Position numbers and translations under genes: made by a program
In this document: in pieces, positions 28,877-38,239 of the stretch
Position numbering within the stretch: the stretch's first letter is position 1
How the letters are laid out: every line of letters starts with the position of its first letter
The notes under the pieces: generated by a model
Told to the model about the DNA's origin: nothing
Databases searched by the model: none
The model's input: the letters and a program-made list of their open reading frames with translations, nothing else
Origin: Planctomycetales bacterium
Lineage (GTDB): Bacteria; Planctomycetota; Planctomycetia; Isosphaerales; Isosphaeraceae
Direction: 5' to 3'
NCBI GenBank assembly: GCA_027451885.1
Contig: DAIDHX010000005.1
Coordinates: 1-60,549 of the forward strand
DNA length: 60,549 bases

Positions 28877-30247
28877 CTAGGCCCGGGCGGCTTCGCGCTC
28901 GCCGCTCTTCACGTCGACCATCGCCAGAATCGCACCCCCGATCACGAAGAAGGCGATCACCGAAAGGATCGCGGTTCTTCCCTGGCCGGTGGCCAGGTCG
29001 ATAATCCAGAACAGCCCTGGGCCGAGGATGCCTGCGAATTTCTCAGCCACGCCGAAGAAGCCGAAGAATTCCGCGGATTGCTCACGCGGAATCAGCCTGG
29101 CGAACAGCGAGCGGCTGAGCGCCTGGGTTCCGCCCTGAACCGCGCCCACGAGGAGTGCAAGGATCACGAAGTGAATCGCGTTTGTCATCAACCAGCCGAA
29201 GACGCAGATCCCCACGTAGACCACGAGTCCCAGGCCGATCGAGCGCTTGGCGCCGATCCGGTCGGCAAGCATTCCGAACAGAAACGCGAACGGGATGCCG
29301 ACGAATTGCACAAGCAGGACCGCGGCAATGATGACCGTATCCTTGACGCCGATGCCCTTGCCGTAAATCGCGGCCAGGCGGATGATTGTGCCGATACCGT
29401 CGTTATAGACCAGGAACGCCAGCAGCATCAGAAAGGCCTGGCGATACCGCCTGAGCGAGCGCACGGTCTCAAGGAATCGCAGAATCGCCTGGTAGAATAT
29501 GGTGGCAAGCGGCAGGCGCTCGATGCTGGCCGGCGGTGCCTTGGGTTCGGACACACGCAGAAACAGGGGGATCGCGAAAACAACCCACCAGATCGCGACC
29601 GAGAGAAACGCCAATCGGGGGCCGAGAGTACTCTGGGATTCGGTGAGGTTTGCTCCCGAGGGCAGGCCAAACCTGGCTGGGTAAAGGATCCAGGCGAGGT
29701 TGAGTGCGAGCAAGAGGCCGCCGCCGATGTATCCAAGTGCGTAGCCGGCGGTGGAGACCCGGTCGATCTCGTCATCGCGGGCGATATGGGGCAAAAGCGC
29801 GTCGTAGAAGACGAAGCTCCCATTTGCACCGATGTTGGCGAGGATGAAGAGAACCGACGCCAGGAGCACATCGCCGGTGTGGATGAAATACATCGCGGCC
29901 ACCGAACCCGCGCCCAGCCCCAGAAAGGCGCCAAGCATTCGCTTCTTGCCGCCGCGCATATCCGCGATCGCCCCCAGCAACGGGGACGCGATCGCAATCA
30001 TGATCATGGCCAGCGTGGTCGAACCCGTGAAGGTTTGCCGCGCCTTCGCGGGGTCCATCCCCTTGCACGCAACCTGCTCGTAATAGATCGGAAACACGGC
30101 GGTGATGATCGTGCACATCATCGCCGAATTCGCCCAGTCGTAAAGCGCCCAGGCACGGAGCTCAGGCCGTCCCAGGCCGAGCCGCTCGAGCCAGTTTCGC
30201 CCACGCGACTCGCCGGCTTCCGCCTCCCCGTCCGCCAGTTCCATCAT
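28877..30247 (-). CDS. UMF1-family (Atg22-like) MFS permease
   Basis: Inner-membrane carrier of 456 residues with about 12 helices. AWALYDWANSAMMCTIITAVF is the UMF1/Atg22 signature in the first helix. GAIADMRGGKKRML and GMLADRIGAKRSI are the two MFS loop motifs. The eukaryotic relative releases amino acids from the vacuole, but bacterial substrates are unknown. The M19 dipeptidase gene is read divergently 146 bases away, so release or salvage of amino acids is a possible common theme (inference). Confidence 0.88.
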   Translation of the reverse strand: MMELADGEAEAGESRGRNWLERLGLGRPELRAWALYDWANSAMMCTIITAVFPIYYEQVACKGMDPAKARQTFTGSTTLAMIMIAIASPLLGAIADMRGGKKRMLGAFLGLGAGSVAAMYFIHTGDVLLASVLFILANIGANGSFVFYDALLPHIARDDEIDRVSTAGYALGYIGGGLLLALNLAWILYPARFGLPSGANLTESQSTLGPRLAFLSVAIWWVVFAIPLFLRVSEPKAPPASIERLPLATIFYQAILRFLETVRSLRRYRQAFLMLLAFLVYNDGIGTIIRLAAIYGKGIGVKDTVIIAAVLLVQFVGIPFAFLFGMLADRIGAKRSIGLGLVVYVGICVFGWLMTNAIHFVILALLVGAVQGGTQALSRSLFARLIPREQSAEFFGFFGVAEKFAGILGPGLFWIIDLATGQGRTAILSVIAFFVIGGAILAMVDVKSGEREAARA

Positions 30248-30287
30248 CCGCCAATCCTCGGCAGCACAGGTTCATCCCTGGCCTCGC

Positions 30288-30316
30288 TTGGGCGCAGGGC
30301 TGCTTCGGGATAACAT
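30288..30316 (+). promoter_or_regulatory. Candidate promoter for the M19 dipeptidase gene
   Basis: TTGGGC (30288-30293) and TAACAT (30311-30316) are 17 bases apart in the divergent region between the UMF1 and M19 genes. The -10 box matches 4 of 6. It is about 75 bases before the ATG at 30394. Confidence 0.3.
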
Positions 30317-30393
30317 AAACATGCGGAGATTCCAAGAACCGCGCGTGCTCGAAAGCACTCCTCAATACTCTCAAGGACCTGCCGCGACCTCTC

Positions 30394-31473
30394 ATGAGAC
30401 CTCTTTTCGACGGCCATCTTGATCTTGCCTGGAACGCGGTTTCGTGGGATCGCGACCAGTCGCTTCCCCTCGACCGATTGAACGAGATCGATCGAGCGAT
30501 GACCGACCACCCCGCGCGCGGGCGGGCGACGACCTCGTTGCCCGAGCTGGAGCGGGGGCATGTCGCCGTCTGCCAGGCGACCCTGCTGGCGCGGTCACGG
30601 CCGCAATCGCGGCGGCTCGAGGGCCAGAGCCGGTGCTCGCTCGACTTTTGCAACCAGGAAACCGCCGCGGCCAACGCGCGCGGCCAGCTCTATTACTATG
30701 AGCTGCTCGAGCGGAAAGGGCTCTTGCGGGCGATCCGCACCTCGACTGAGCTCGAGTCGCACTGGCGTTCCTGGCGCCCGGGGGCAGCGCCCGGTTACAT
30801 CCTGGCGATGGAGGGGGCGGATCCCATCGTTGATATCGACCATGCCCGCGCGTGGTGGGATCTTGGGCTGCGGTCGGTGAATCTGGTGCACTACGGGCGC
30901 AATCGGTACGCCGTCGGTACAGGAGACGACGGCCCGCTTACACCAGACGGCCAGGCGCTCCTGCGCGAGTTTGAGACCCTGGGCATGATTCTCGACGCCA
31001 CGCATCTTTCCGACACCAGCTTCTTCCAGGCCCTCGAGCGATTCGGAGGCGCAGTGCTGGCGAGCCACAATAATTGCCGGGCGCTCGTCGATGACCCGCG
31101 CCAGTTCAGCGACCGCCAGATCGCGCTTCTGGTCGAGCGCAAGGCAGTGATCGGCGTGGCGTTCGACGCCTGGATGATGGCGCCTGGCTGGATCCGCGGC
31201 GAGACCGCGCGCGAGGTCGTCTCGATCGAGGCGGCGGCTGACCACATCGATCACATTTGCCAGTGCGCTGGCAACCACGATCACGCCGCGATCGGCAGCG
31301 ATCTCGACGGCGGCTTTGGGACCGAGCAAACTCCCGTGGGGCTCGACCGTATCTCCGACTTGCAGAAGCTCGACGCGATCCTGTCTCGGCGCGGATACTC
31401 GAGCGCGGCGATCGACGCCGTCTTTCATGGCAACTGGCTGCGCTTTTTTGCCGTTGCGCTGCCGCGCGGGTAA
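30394..31473 (+). CDS. Membrane dipeptidase (peptidase M19, renal dipeptidase family)
   Basis: Zinc dipeptidase of 359 residues with a TIM-barrel fold. The metal-binding residues are His8 and Asp10 (FDGHLDLA), the Glu in AMEGADP, His in DATHLSD, His in LASHNN and the Asp of IGSDLDGG. It has no signal peptide, so it is probably cytoplasmic despite the family name. It likely cleaves dipeptides, perhaps including D-amino-acid dipeptides. It is followed after 23 bases by the giant voltage-sensor-like gene on the same strand, probably in the same message. Confidence 0.92.
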   Translation: MRPLFDGHLDLAWNAVSWDRDQSLPLDRLNEIDRAMTDHPARGRATTSLPELERGHVAVCQATLLARSRPQSRRLEGQSRCSLDFCNQETAAANARGQLYYYELLERKGLLRAIRTSTELESHWRSWRPGAAPGYILAMEGADPIVDIDHARAWWDLGLRSVNLVHYGRNRYAVGTGDDGPLTPDGQALLREFETLGMILDATHLSDTSFFQALERFGGAVLASHNNCRALVDDPRQFSDRQIALLVERKAVIGVAFDAWMMAPGWIRGETAREVVSIEAAADHIDHICQCAGNHDHAAIGSDLDGGFGTEQTPVGLDRISDLQKLDAILSRRGYSSAAIDAVFHGNWLRFFAVALPRG

Positions 31474-31496
31474 AGCGAGGGCGGGAGCAAGACGCG

Positions 31497-34400
31497 TTGG
31501 ACGACTCGACCCATCGAGCAAGTCTTTGGCTGCAAGAGACCGAGAGTCCAAGCGCGAATCCCTGGCGCGATGGCGCGGGCCTGTTCGCAGCTCGCATCGA
31601 GGCGATTGACGATGGCCTGCGCCTCAGGCGCAGGCTCGATCGCTTCACAGGCGAGACGCCCGAAGCCGCTTGCCGCCTGGCCGTCGCCGAGCGGTTGACA
31701 TGGATCGAAGAACAGGTTGATCAACATGCGTTCACTCAAGAGACTGAGCGCGAGGAGCGGAGCCTGCTGGCGAATCGGGTCCGCGGCTGGCTGGGCGAGG
31801 CGAAGGCCGCGGTTCGCGCCCTGGCGGGCAACTCCGCGCTCGACCCGCTGGCGGCAGCGCTTGCGCTTGAGGGGCTGCGTGGGGATCTCGAGTGGTTCTC
31901 GCGGATCATCGCCCGGCTCGACCGCGAGCCGGCTCATCCCGCCGCGATGGGCATCGAGCTCGAGCTCGATCGTGCCAGCAGCTTGCTTGAACAGGCGCGC
32001 TTGCGATCGGCTCAGGCTCGGCTCGCGCCCCTCAAGGCGCGCAGCCAGGAGCTTGCGGCCGACCTGCTCGAGCGCAAGATCACGCTTGAGCTTGCGATTG
32101 AGCCTCTGGATCCCCTGGGCGCCTGGCGGACGCGGTTTCAGCTCACTCGGCTGGCGGCAGAGGCCGCCGCGCTTGGTGTTGAGCGCTTCTCGAGCGATTC
32201 GATCACCGCGCGGCTTGCGGCCAGGTGCGACGCACTTGTGGATGACGCCGACGCCAGGCTCGCTGCGCTCGATGCCCAGTCTCGCACCAGGATGGCCGAG
32301 CGCATCGTCCAGGCGGGCGTTGACGAGCTTGTGGAGACGACCGCGTTTATCGAGGATTTGCCCGCCGCGCATGCCGCCGAACGGCTGGAGCGGCTCCAGG
32401 TCGATCTGGCCAGGCTGCTGGAATCGTGCCGCCGCGCGGCCGGCCAGGCGCGTGCCGCGGCGCACACCGATCGCCAGGCCGTGCCAGAGCGGCTCCAGCG
32501 TGTTGTGCGCAGGGCGCGCAGGCTCAAGAAACGCGCCCGCGCTGCCTGGCGCGAGAAAACGCTCGCAGCGCGGCTCGAGCATCTGCTGGGCCGCCGCGCT
32601 GCCCAGGGGCTCGATGCCGCCGTGCTCCTGCTCATCGTGATCCTCTGCGGCCTGATCGCCCTGGATTTCGTGCTGACTCACGCCAGAACAGGGGGGCTCT
32701 CCGCCGCCGAACATCGCTGGCTGGGCGCGGCCGATCTCGTGCTCTCGTCTTTCTTTCTGCTGGAATTTACATTCAAGTTGATTCTCACGCCAGACCGGTT
32801 TGCATTTCTGGTCGACCACATGCTTGTCGACCTGGCGGCATCGTTGCCGTTTGGCTTCGTGAGCCACGCGATCGAGCTCGCCGCGCTCGAGACGGGGGCG
32901 ATCGCGGCGGGCCGATGGGCGCGGCTGCTGCGGTACCTGCGCGTCCTTGTGCCAGTCGCCCGCCTTGCCCGCGCGGGGCTCGTGCTGCTGCGGCTTGCCG
33001 ACCGGACGATCGGGCGCCTGGCCGGGCTGCTCAACCGCAATATCGTGCTTTTCGAGCCGATGCAGGCTCAGCGCCCCGAATCGCGGGACAGGCATCGCCT
33101 GCGCTCGGTCCGCGCGGAGCTGGAAGCGGCCCTGGCCGCGCTCGAGCCCAGGCTCGTCCTGAACGATCGCGTTGCAGTTCTCGGCAGGATTCTCGGTGAT
33201 CTCCAGGCACGCGCGAATGTGCTCCAGCCCGTCTCGGCCCCCGAGGAGCTCGAACTCCCAGTCCATCGCGAGATTCCCATCGAGGCCGTGGTCGAACGCC
33301 TGATCCAGATGACTCCGGAGCAGCTTCGCGCACGTGCGGGGCCGGGATTCATCGCGGCCGCGGATCGCTACCTGCGGCTGTTGAATCTGCCTGGAATTCG
33401 CCGCTTGCCCTGGGTGCGCGACCTGCTCGCTTATCGCGAGCGCAGCCCGGCCGAGGCTGTTTCGCTCGCGGCCAATCAGGCAGGGCTTGTCATTCAGCGC
33501 GGTCTGGATCTTGTTTACTTCATGGCCGATCTGCAGGGCACGCTCTCGCCTCCGGTTTTCCTCGACCGGCTGGGAAGCGCGATCGTGAGCGCCACGCGCA
33601 CTCCCGCCAAGCGTTTGCTCTGGCTCGGAGGGGGCTTCCTGTTTGTGTTCCTGGTTGTGCAGATCGCCACGTTCCTGAGGCCGTTGCGCGGGTTCGTGGA
33701 CCGGATCCAGATCGTGATCGGCTGGCCGGTGATCATCCTGGGCGCAGTCTGCCTGGGGCTCTGGGCGCTGGGATCATGGCTCCGGAAGATCGCCAATCAG
33801 TCGGCCGATTACTGCGAGCGCGTGGTCGAGGCCCAGTTCGCTGCGCACACCAGGAGCCTCAAGTCGCGGCGGCGAGAACAGGACGCACGCTTCCTGGCCG
33901 ACCGTGTGATCGATCCAGAATTGCTGCTGCGTGCATCGGATGATCGGATTCCTGACTCGATCCAGAGCGCCGGAAACGGCAACGCAACGCCGCATGTTCA
34001 TTTTGTGTTCGAAAATCGCGAACTGGCGTTTCTGCGCAACGTGCGCCTGCTTTACCAGGACTATCTCGAAGGCTCGCCGCTGCACCGCAGCGACGTCAAG
34101 GCGACGGTTCAGCTCCTTGGCAATCTCGCGCTTGGAAACCTGAGACGGAGCCATCTCGGCCACCTGCTTGAGGAGAGCCGGATGCTCGACCGGCTCGACC
34201 TCAGCCGCGCGGGGGGGATTTTTGGCGGGCCGTACCTCTGGTTCAATTACATCACGCGGCTGCTGGTGCAGGAGACCGCGATCCTGATTCTCGACTACAA
34301 TCGCAATGCGATCCCGTGCGATCGGCTGGCGTGTTCTCCGGAGCCGGTTCGCGCCCGCTACAGGGCGTGGCTTGCGAGCCGGCTGAGGATTGACCCAGTC

Positions 34401-35777
34401 GCGGTGCTTCTGCCCGATCCGGCGGTTGCGAATCCGGCGGCGAACGTGCCGGCTGGGGATTTGCCCGCCACGGCGGCGCTCCGCGAGGAGGCGGAGCTCT
34501 TTCTCGAGACGGTCGAGTTCACGGCGGTGGACTTTCTGGCCGACGATCCCGTTCGCTGCGCGGAGATCGCCTCGCGATTCGGACCCCAGGTCGCCGAGCT
34601 CGTGGCGCGCGATCGCGAGCAAAACGTGCGCAGGGCGTTTCGCAGTTTCCCATTGCATGAGCTGCCGCTTTCGAGCCGCACCTTGAACCCCTTCGCCCTC
34701 TACCAGACACACATCGCCGGGGGCCGGGTGCTGCTGCTGCCGCTCACGTGCGCACGGCTTCTTTTGCAGGGCTCGGTCGCCGCGGCACGCGGTCTTTCAC
34801 GCGTGATCCGCGAGATTCTGGACCCGCACGTCGATCGCCAGCAGCCCATCCCAGCCGACACTTACTGGGCCGCGCTTCGCAAAATTCATCGCATGCGCAA
34901 GCCTATATTCATGGGATCGCTCTGGCTTCGCGCCCGGTTCGACGTGGAATACGTCGGCCTGTCCCTGCCGACTGCGCCCGAGTCGCTGGCTCCCGCCGCT
35001 TTCATGGAGACCGATCTCGACTACATCCGTGCCACGCGCAGGGATCGGATCCTGGCGGAGCAGGCCAGGCGCAGGCACAAGGCTCGGCTCGATCTGATTC
35101 GCGGCTGGCTCGTGCGCTTTGGATTCACGTTTGACGGCCTCGGCCCTTATCTTTTGGCCGAAATCCCCTATCTGGCCAATCGCGGCGGCGAGGCGCTGCG
35201 GGCCCTCACGGCGGCGTGCATTCTGGACCACGATGACATCGCCACCCTCGCCAGCTCGATCGAAGGGCTCTCACGCGTCATGGCGTGGGCCGCCAATCGC
35301 AAGAACGATCGCAGGTCGCTGCCCCCCGCGCTCCCCGATCCCGTGCTCAACCCCAGGCGGCTCTGGCGGCCGGTTCATCGCGTCTCAGTCTCATATGAAA
35401 AACTGTTCGCTCTCGAGTGCTTCCCCCGCCTGGATGATACCGAACGCGGGCGCGCCAGGCGCTATCTGGAGCGGCATCGCCGGGTCGTTCGCGGCTGGAT
35501 CAAGGTGGTGCTTGGCCAGGGGGGGCCTGATCCCTGGGCCGTCGTCAAATCCCGCATGCACCAGGTTCTCCTGCGCACCGACCTTTGGAGCGACCAGATT
35601 CTGGTTCTTCGCGCCCTCCAGACACTCACCATGCTTGATATTCAGCATAACTGCGAGCTTGTGTGGAGCCTGGGGGGATACTCGCATGAGCCGGACGATG
35701 TGGATGCCGAGTTACCAAAGGCCCCACCAACCAGCGAGCGAGGCGTTCTGAAACAGGGTTCGCACGCAAACGCCTGA
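31497..35777 (+). CDS. Giant (1426 aa) membrane protein with voltage-sensor-like domain and no pore
   Basis: No family recognised for the whole protein. Residues 1-365 are Ala/Arg/Leu-rich and probably helical. Four predicted helices then resemble the sensor half of an Ion_trans channel: S1 372-393; S2 411-431 with FFLLEFTFK (the F-x2-x-E-x3-K pattern); S3 about 441-460 with an Asp in MLVDLAASLP; S4 from 473 with Arg at 473, 476, 479 and 482, then 489 and 492. No pore helix or selectivity filter follows. Two more helices lie at about 707-728 and 738-763, then a soluble domain of about 660 residues. The TTG at 31497 is chosen: GGGAG is 9 bases upstream, and it starts just after the M19 gene. 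The ORF could open earlier but only inside that gene. Confidence 0.75.
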   Translation: MDDSTHRASLWLQETESPSANPWRDGAGLFAARIEAIDDGLRLRRRLDRFTGETPEAACRLAVAERLTWIEEQVDQHAFTQETEREERSLLANRVRGWLGEAKAAVRALAGNSALDPLAAALALEGLRGDLEWFSRIIARLDREPAHPAAMGIELELDRASSLLEQARLRSAQARLAPLKARSQELAADLLERKITLELAIEPLDPLGAWRTRFQLTRLAAEAAALGVERFSSDSITARLAARCDALVDDADARLAALDAQSRTRMAERIVQAGVDELVETTAFIEDLPAAHAAERLERLQVDLARLLESCRRAAGQARAAAHTDRQAVPERLQRVVRRARRLKKRARAAWREKTLAARLEHLLGRRAAQGLDAAVLLLIVILCGLIALDFVLTHARTGGLSAAEHRWLGAADLVLSSFFLLEFTFKLILTPDRFAFLVDHMLVDLAASLPFGFVSHAIELAALETGAIAAGRWARLLRYLRVLVPVARLARAGLVLLRLADRTIGRLAGLLNRNIVLFEPMQAQRPESRDRHRLRSVRAELEAALAALEPRLVLNDRVAVLGRILGDLQARANVLQPVSAPEELELPVHREIPIEAVVERLIQMTPEQLRARAGPGFIAAADRYLRLLNLPGIRRLPWVRDLLAYRERSPAEAVSLAANQAGLVIQRGLDLVYFMADLQGTLSPPVFLDRLGSAIVSATRTPAKRLLWLGGGFLFVFLVVQIATFLRPLRGFVDRIQIVIGWPVIILGAVCLGLWALGSWLRKIANQSADYCERVVEAQFAAHTRSLKSRRREQDARFLADRVIDPELLLRASDDRIPDSIQSAGNGNATPHVHFVFENRELAFLRNVRLLYQDYLEGSPLHRSDVKATVQLLGNLALGNLRRSHLGHLLEESRMLDRLDLSRAGGIFGGPYLWFNYITRLLVQETAILILDYNRNAIPCDRLACSPEPVRARYRAWLASRLRIDPVAVLLPDPAVANPAANVPAGDLPATAALREEAELFLETVEFTAVDFLADDPVRCAEIASRFGPQVAELVARDREQNVRRAFRSFPLHELPLSSRTLNPFALYQTHIAGGRVLLLPLTCARLLLQGSVAAARGLSRVIREILDPHVDRQQPIPADTYWAALRKIHRMRKPIFMGSLWLRARFDVEYVGLSLPTAPESLAPAAFMETDLDYIRATRRDRILAEQARRRHKARLDLIRGWLVRFGFTFDGLGPYLLAEIPYLANRGGEALRALTAACILDHDDIATLASSIEGLSRVMAWAANRKNDRRSLPPALPDPVLNPRRLWRPVHRVSVSYEKLFALECFPRLDDTERGRARRYLERHRRVVRGWIKVVLGQGGPDPWAVVKSRMHQVLLRTDLWSDQILVLRALQTLTMLDIQHNCELVWSLGGYSHEPDDVDAELPKAPPTSERGVLKQGSHANA

Positions 35778-35801
35778 GCTCACCTTGCAGGAGGGAAGAT
35801 C

Positions 35802-35885
35802 GTGGCCGATAATGTTGTGCTCGGCAGAGAACTGGGTCAGCGAACCGGCCGCCCTGGCGGCGGAGATGGAGACGGACGAAGATGA
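35802..35885 (+). CDS. Tiny 27-residue ORF overlapping the next gene
   Basis: A GTG start is preceded 6 bases upstream by a very strong AGGAGGG (35789-35795). The 27-codon ORF encodes a Gly/Arg/Asp-rich peptide ending GGGDGDGRR. Its TGA at 35883-35885 overlaps the ATG of the following small gene by 2 bases as ATGA. This is the arrangement of translational coupling or a regulatory leader peptide. No known peptide is recognised. The strong ribosome site is the main evidence that it is translated. Confidence 0.45.
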   Translation: MADNVVLGRELGQRTGRPGGGDGDGRR

Positions 35886-36025
35886 AGACCAAGACCAGGC
35901 ACTCGAAGAGTTACAAGTGGCGGAAGCGGTGTGACAGCTCGCCGGTTGCGAAGGGGCGGCGTGCCAAGATTCACGGCGTGCGCAATCCGTCGAAGCGTAA
36001 GCATCTGGGCGGCAAGGGTTTGTGA
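35882..36025 (+). CDS. Small, very basic 47-residue protein
   Basis: Encodes 47 residues, about a third of them Lys or Arg, starting MKTKTRHSKSYKWRKR and ending KRKHLGGKGL. Such composition is typical of ribosome- or nucleic-acid-associated proteins, but it matches none of the small ribosomal proteins I know. A GGAG at 35868-35871 is suitably placed, and the ATG overlaps the stop of the 27-residue ORF. It contains a single cysteine and one tryptophan. It is convergent with gdhA. A role in RNA or DNA binding is only inferred from charge. Confidence 0.6.
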   Translation: MKTKTRHSKSYKWRKRCDSSPVAKGRRAKIHGVRNPSKRKHLGGKGL

Positions 36026-36056
36026 TGAATCGGCGGGCCCGGCGGAATGGTCGGGC

Positions 36057-37286
36057 CTACATTCCGCCCAGAACGTGCGCCCGGCCGACCCGGGCGATGG
36101 CCTTCATGAAGGCCGCGGTGCGCAGTGAGACAGACTTGCGCTGGGCGAGCTTGTAGACATCCTCGAACGCGCTCACCAACTTTCGCTCCTCCTCGCGCTC
36201 GATCTGTTCCAGCGGCCAGCGGAAGTGCTGGAGATTCTGCACCCACTCGAAGTAGCTGACGATCACGCCGCCGGCGTTGGCGAGGATATCGGGGACGACG
36301 AGAATACCCCGCTCGTTGAAGATCTGATCCGCCTCGGGCCAGATTGGGCCGTTGGCGGCCTCGACAATGATCCTGGCCTGGACAGCCTTTGCGCGTTCCG
36401 CATCGAACACGCCGCCGAGCGCGGCCGGGATCAGAACGTCAACGGGCATGGTGAGGAGCTGTTCATTGGTGGTCGTGTCGCCCCCTTTGAAGCCCACGAT
36501 CTTGTGCGAGACGGCCATATGGCGGTCGAGCTCGGCGATATCGATGCCTTCGGGATTGTGGACCGCGCCGTAGGCGTCCGAAATCGACAGGATTTTGGCC
36601 CCCATCGCCGCCAGGCGTCTCGCGGTGTGGCTGCCAACGTTGCCATAGCCCTGAATGGCGAACGTGGTTCCCGCAACAGTGCTTTTGAGCTTTGCCAGAA
36701 CCTCGCGAGTGACGATTGCAACACCGAACCCAGTCGCCGCCTCACGCCCCTCCGACCCGTGGAATTCCACCGGCTTACCGGTCACGCACGCAGGATGAAA
36801 TCCCTCGTACTTGGCGTATTCGTTCATGATCCAGGCCATCACCTGGGCGTCGGTCCCCATATCCGGCGCGGGGATGTCTTTCTGAGGGCCGATCAGGTCG
36901 TGGATTTTCTCGGTGAATTTGCGGGTGATCCGCTCGAGCTCTCCCTTCGAGAGTTTGTTGGGATCGCAGTTCACCCCCCCCTTGGCGCCGCCGTAGGGCA
37001 GGTCGACGAGCGCTGTCTTCCAGGTCATGAGGCTGGCGAGCGAGCGGGCCTCGTCCTGGTCGACCATGGGATGATAGCGCAAGCCCCCTTTGAACGGTCC
37101 ACGCGCGTTGTCATGCTGCACGCGGTATCCGATGAAGTTGCCGATCTTGCCCGAGTCCATTTCGATCGCCACCTCGACGCGTACTTCTCGGTCGGGCGTG
37201 ATCAGCAGGGTTCGCACGTTCGAGGTGAGCTCAAGCTCCTTGGCTGCCTGGTCAAAGAAATGGTTCGTCGCCTCGAAGGCTTGCAT
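36057..37286 (-). CDS. gdhA: Glutamate dehydrogenase (Glu/Leu/Phe/Val dehydrogenase family)
   Basis: Cytoplasmic oxidoreductase interconverting glutamate and 2-oxoglutarate plus ammonia, 409 residues (the short hexameric type). GPFKGGLRYHP and the catalytic Lys/Asp in PYGGAKGGVNCDP and KDIPAPDMGT form the active site. GYGNVGSHTARRL is the dinucleotide fold. ILANAGGVIVSYFEW is the conserved C-terminal motif. The ATG at 37286 (MQAFEATNHFF) is preferred; upstream in-frame residues to 37469 are unrelated and would overlap the divergent creatininase gene. Confidence 0.94.
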   Translation of the reverse strand: MQAFEATNHFFDQAAKELELTSNVRTLLITPDREVRVEVAIEMDSGKIGNFIGYRVQHDNARGPFKGGLRYHPMVDQDEARSLASLMTWKTALVDLPYGGAKGGVNCDPNKLSKGELERITRKFTEKIHDLIGPQKDIPAPDMGTDAQVMAWIMNEYAKYEGFHPACVTGKPVEFHGSEGREAATGFGVAIVTREVLAKLKSTVAGTTFAIQGYGNVGSHTARRLAAMGAKILSISDAYGAVHNPEGIDIAELDRHMAVSHKIVGFKGGDTTTNEQLLTMPVDVLIPAALGGVFDAERAKAVQARIIVEAANGPIWPEADQIFNERGILVVPDILANAGGVIVSYFEWVQNLQHFRWPLEQIEREEERKLVSAFEDVYKLAQRKSVSLRTAAFMKAIARVGRAHVLGGM

Positions 37287-37456
37287 CGCTCTTCGCTTCC
37301 CTGGATAAACGACAAACAGGGGGACATGAGCACCCGTCGCACGACCCACGCGATCGTAACGGACCGCACGCTCCCCCCGCAATGCCACGTAAAGACATCC
37401 AACCACCCGATTCGTGCGTGCGTGGGTTCCCGGCCACGCCGCTCTGAGGTTCTCTG

Positions 37457-38239
37457 ATGATGCATCCATGGCGCCTGGCTGAGCTCACCTACGGCCAGAT
37501 CAAGTCCTCACCTCCGTTTCAGGTTGCGGTGTTTCCCTTCGGCGCGACCGAGCCGCACAATCTTCATTTGCCATATAGTACTGACACGTATCAGGTTGAG
37601 GAAATTGCCACGCGCGTCTGCGGGTATGCCTGGGAGCGTGGGGCGCGGGTTTTGCAGCTTCCTGTGATGCCCTACGGCACCGAGACCAACCAGATGGCAT
37701 TCCCCTTTGCCATGAATGTGAACCCGACGACGCTGGTGCGTGTCGTGGCGGATCTGGTCGACTCGCTGGCGGCATCGGGTATCGAGAAGTGCCTGCTCCT
37801 GAATGGACACGGCGGCAACGATCTCAAATGGATGCTGCGGGAGCTGTACCGGTCCACACCGGTGAAGCTGTTTCTCTGCAACTGGTACAAGGTAGGCTCG
37901 GATGTTTATGCGACGATCTTTTCCGAGCGCGAGGATCATGCGGGAGAGATGGAGACGAGCATGGGGCTTGCGTACTTCCCCGAGCTTGTGCGGTTCGAGA
38001 CCGCGGACGCGGGGCTGGTGCGGGGGTCGCGGTTTGAGGCTGTCGAGCGAGGATGGGTGGAGCTCACGCGGCCGTGGGAGAAGCTCACAACGAACTCGGG
38101 CGCGGGTGATCCGCGGCGGGCCGAGGCAGCGAAGGGAGAAGCCTATACAAGAATTGTCGTCGAGCGTCTGGGCGGGTTTCTGGTCGAGCTGGCGGCCTCG
38201 CCGTTGGATGCATCCTTTCCTTTCGAGATGAACACATGA
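37457..38239 (+). CDS. Creatininase-family protein
   Basis: Metal-dependent amidohydrolase of 260 residues. The metal-binding residues of the creatininase fold are visible as Glu-x-His in GATEPHNLHLP, Asp in YSTDTYQVEE, His in LNGHGGND and Glu in AGEMETS. Relatives hydrolyse creatinine, FAPy intermediates or mycofactocin peptides, so the substrate is open. The gene starts with two successive ATGs at 37457 and 37460, either of which could be used. Its stop overlaps the start of the SCO-fusion gene by 4 bases. Confidence 0.85.
   Translation: MMHPWRLAELTYGQIKSSPPFQVAVFPFGATEPHNLHLPYSTDTYQVEEIATRVCGYAWERGARVLQLPVMPYGTETNQMAFPFAMNVNPTTLVRVVADLVDSLAASGIEKCLLLNGHGGNDLKWMLRELYRSTPVKLFLCNWYKVGSDVYATIFSEREDHAGEMETSMGLAYFPELVRFETADAGLVRGSRFEAVERGWVELTRPWEKLTTNSGAGDPRRAEAAKGEAYTRIVVERLGGFLVELAASPLDASFPFEMNT

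Noticed and set aside
28853-30313. 486-codon plus-strand ORF opposite the UMF1 transporter
   Set aside because: Highly charged His/Arg/Glu-rich product; the opposite strand encodes a clear membrane transporter.
35626-35892. 88-codon minus-strand ORF across the end of the giant gene and the tiny ORFs
   Set aside because: No ribosome site or recognisable protein, while the plus strand has a strong AGGAGGG and coupled ORFs.
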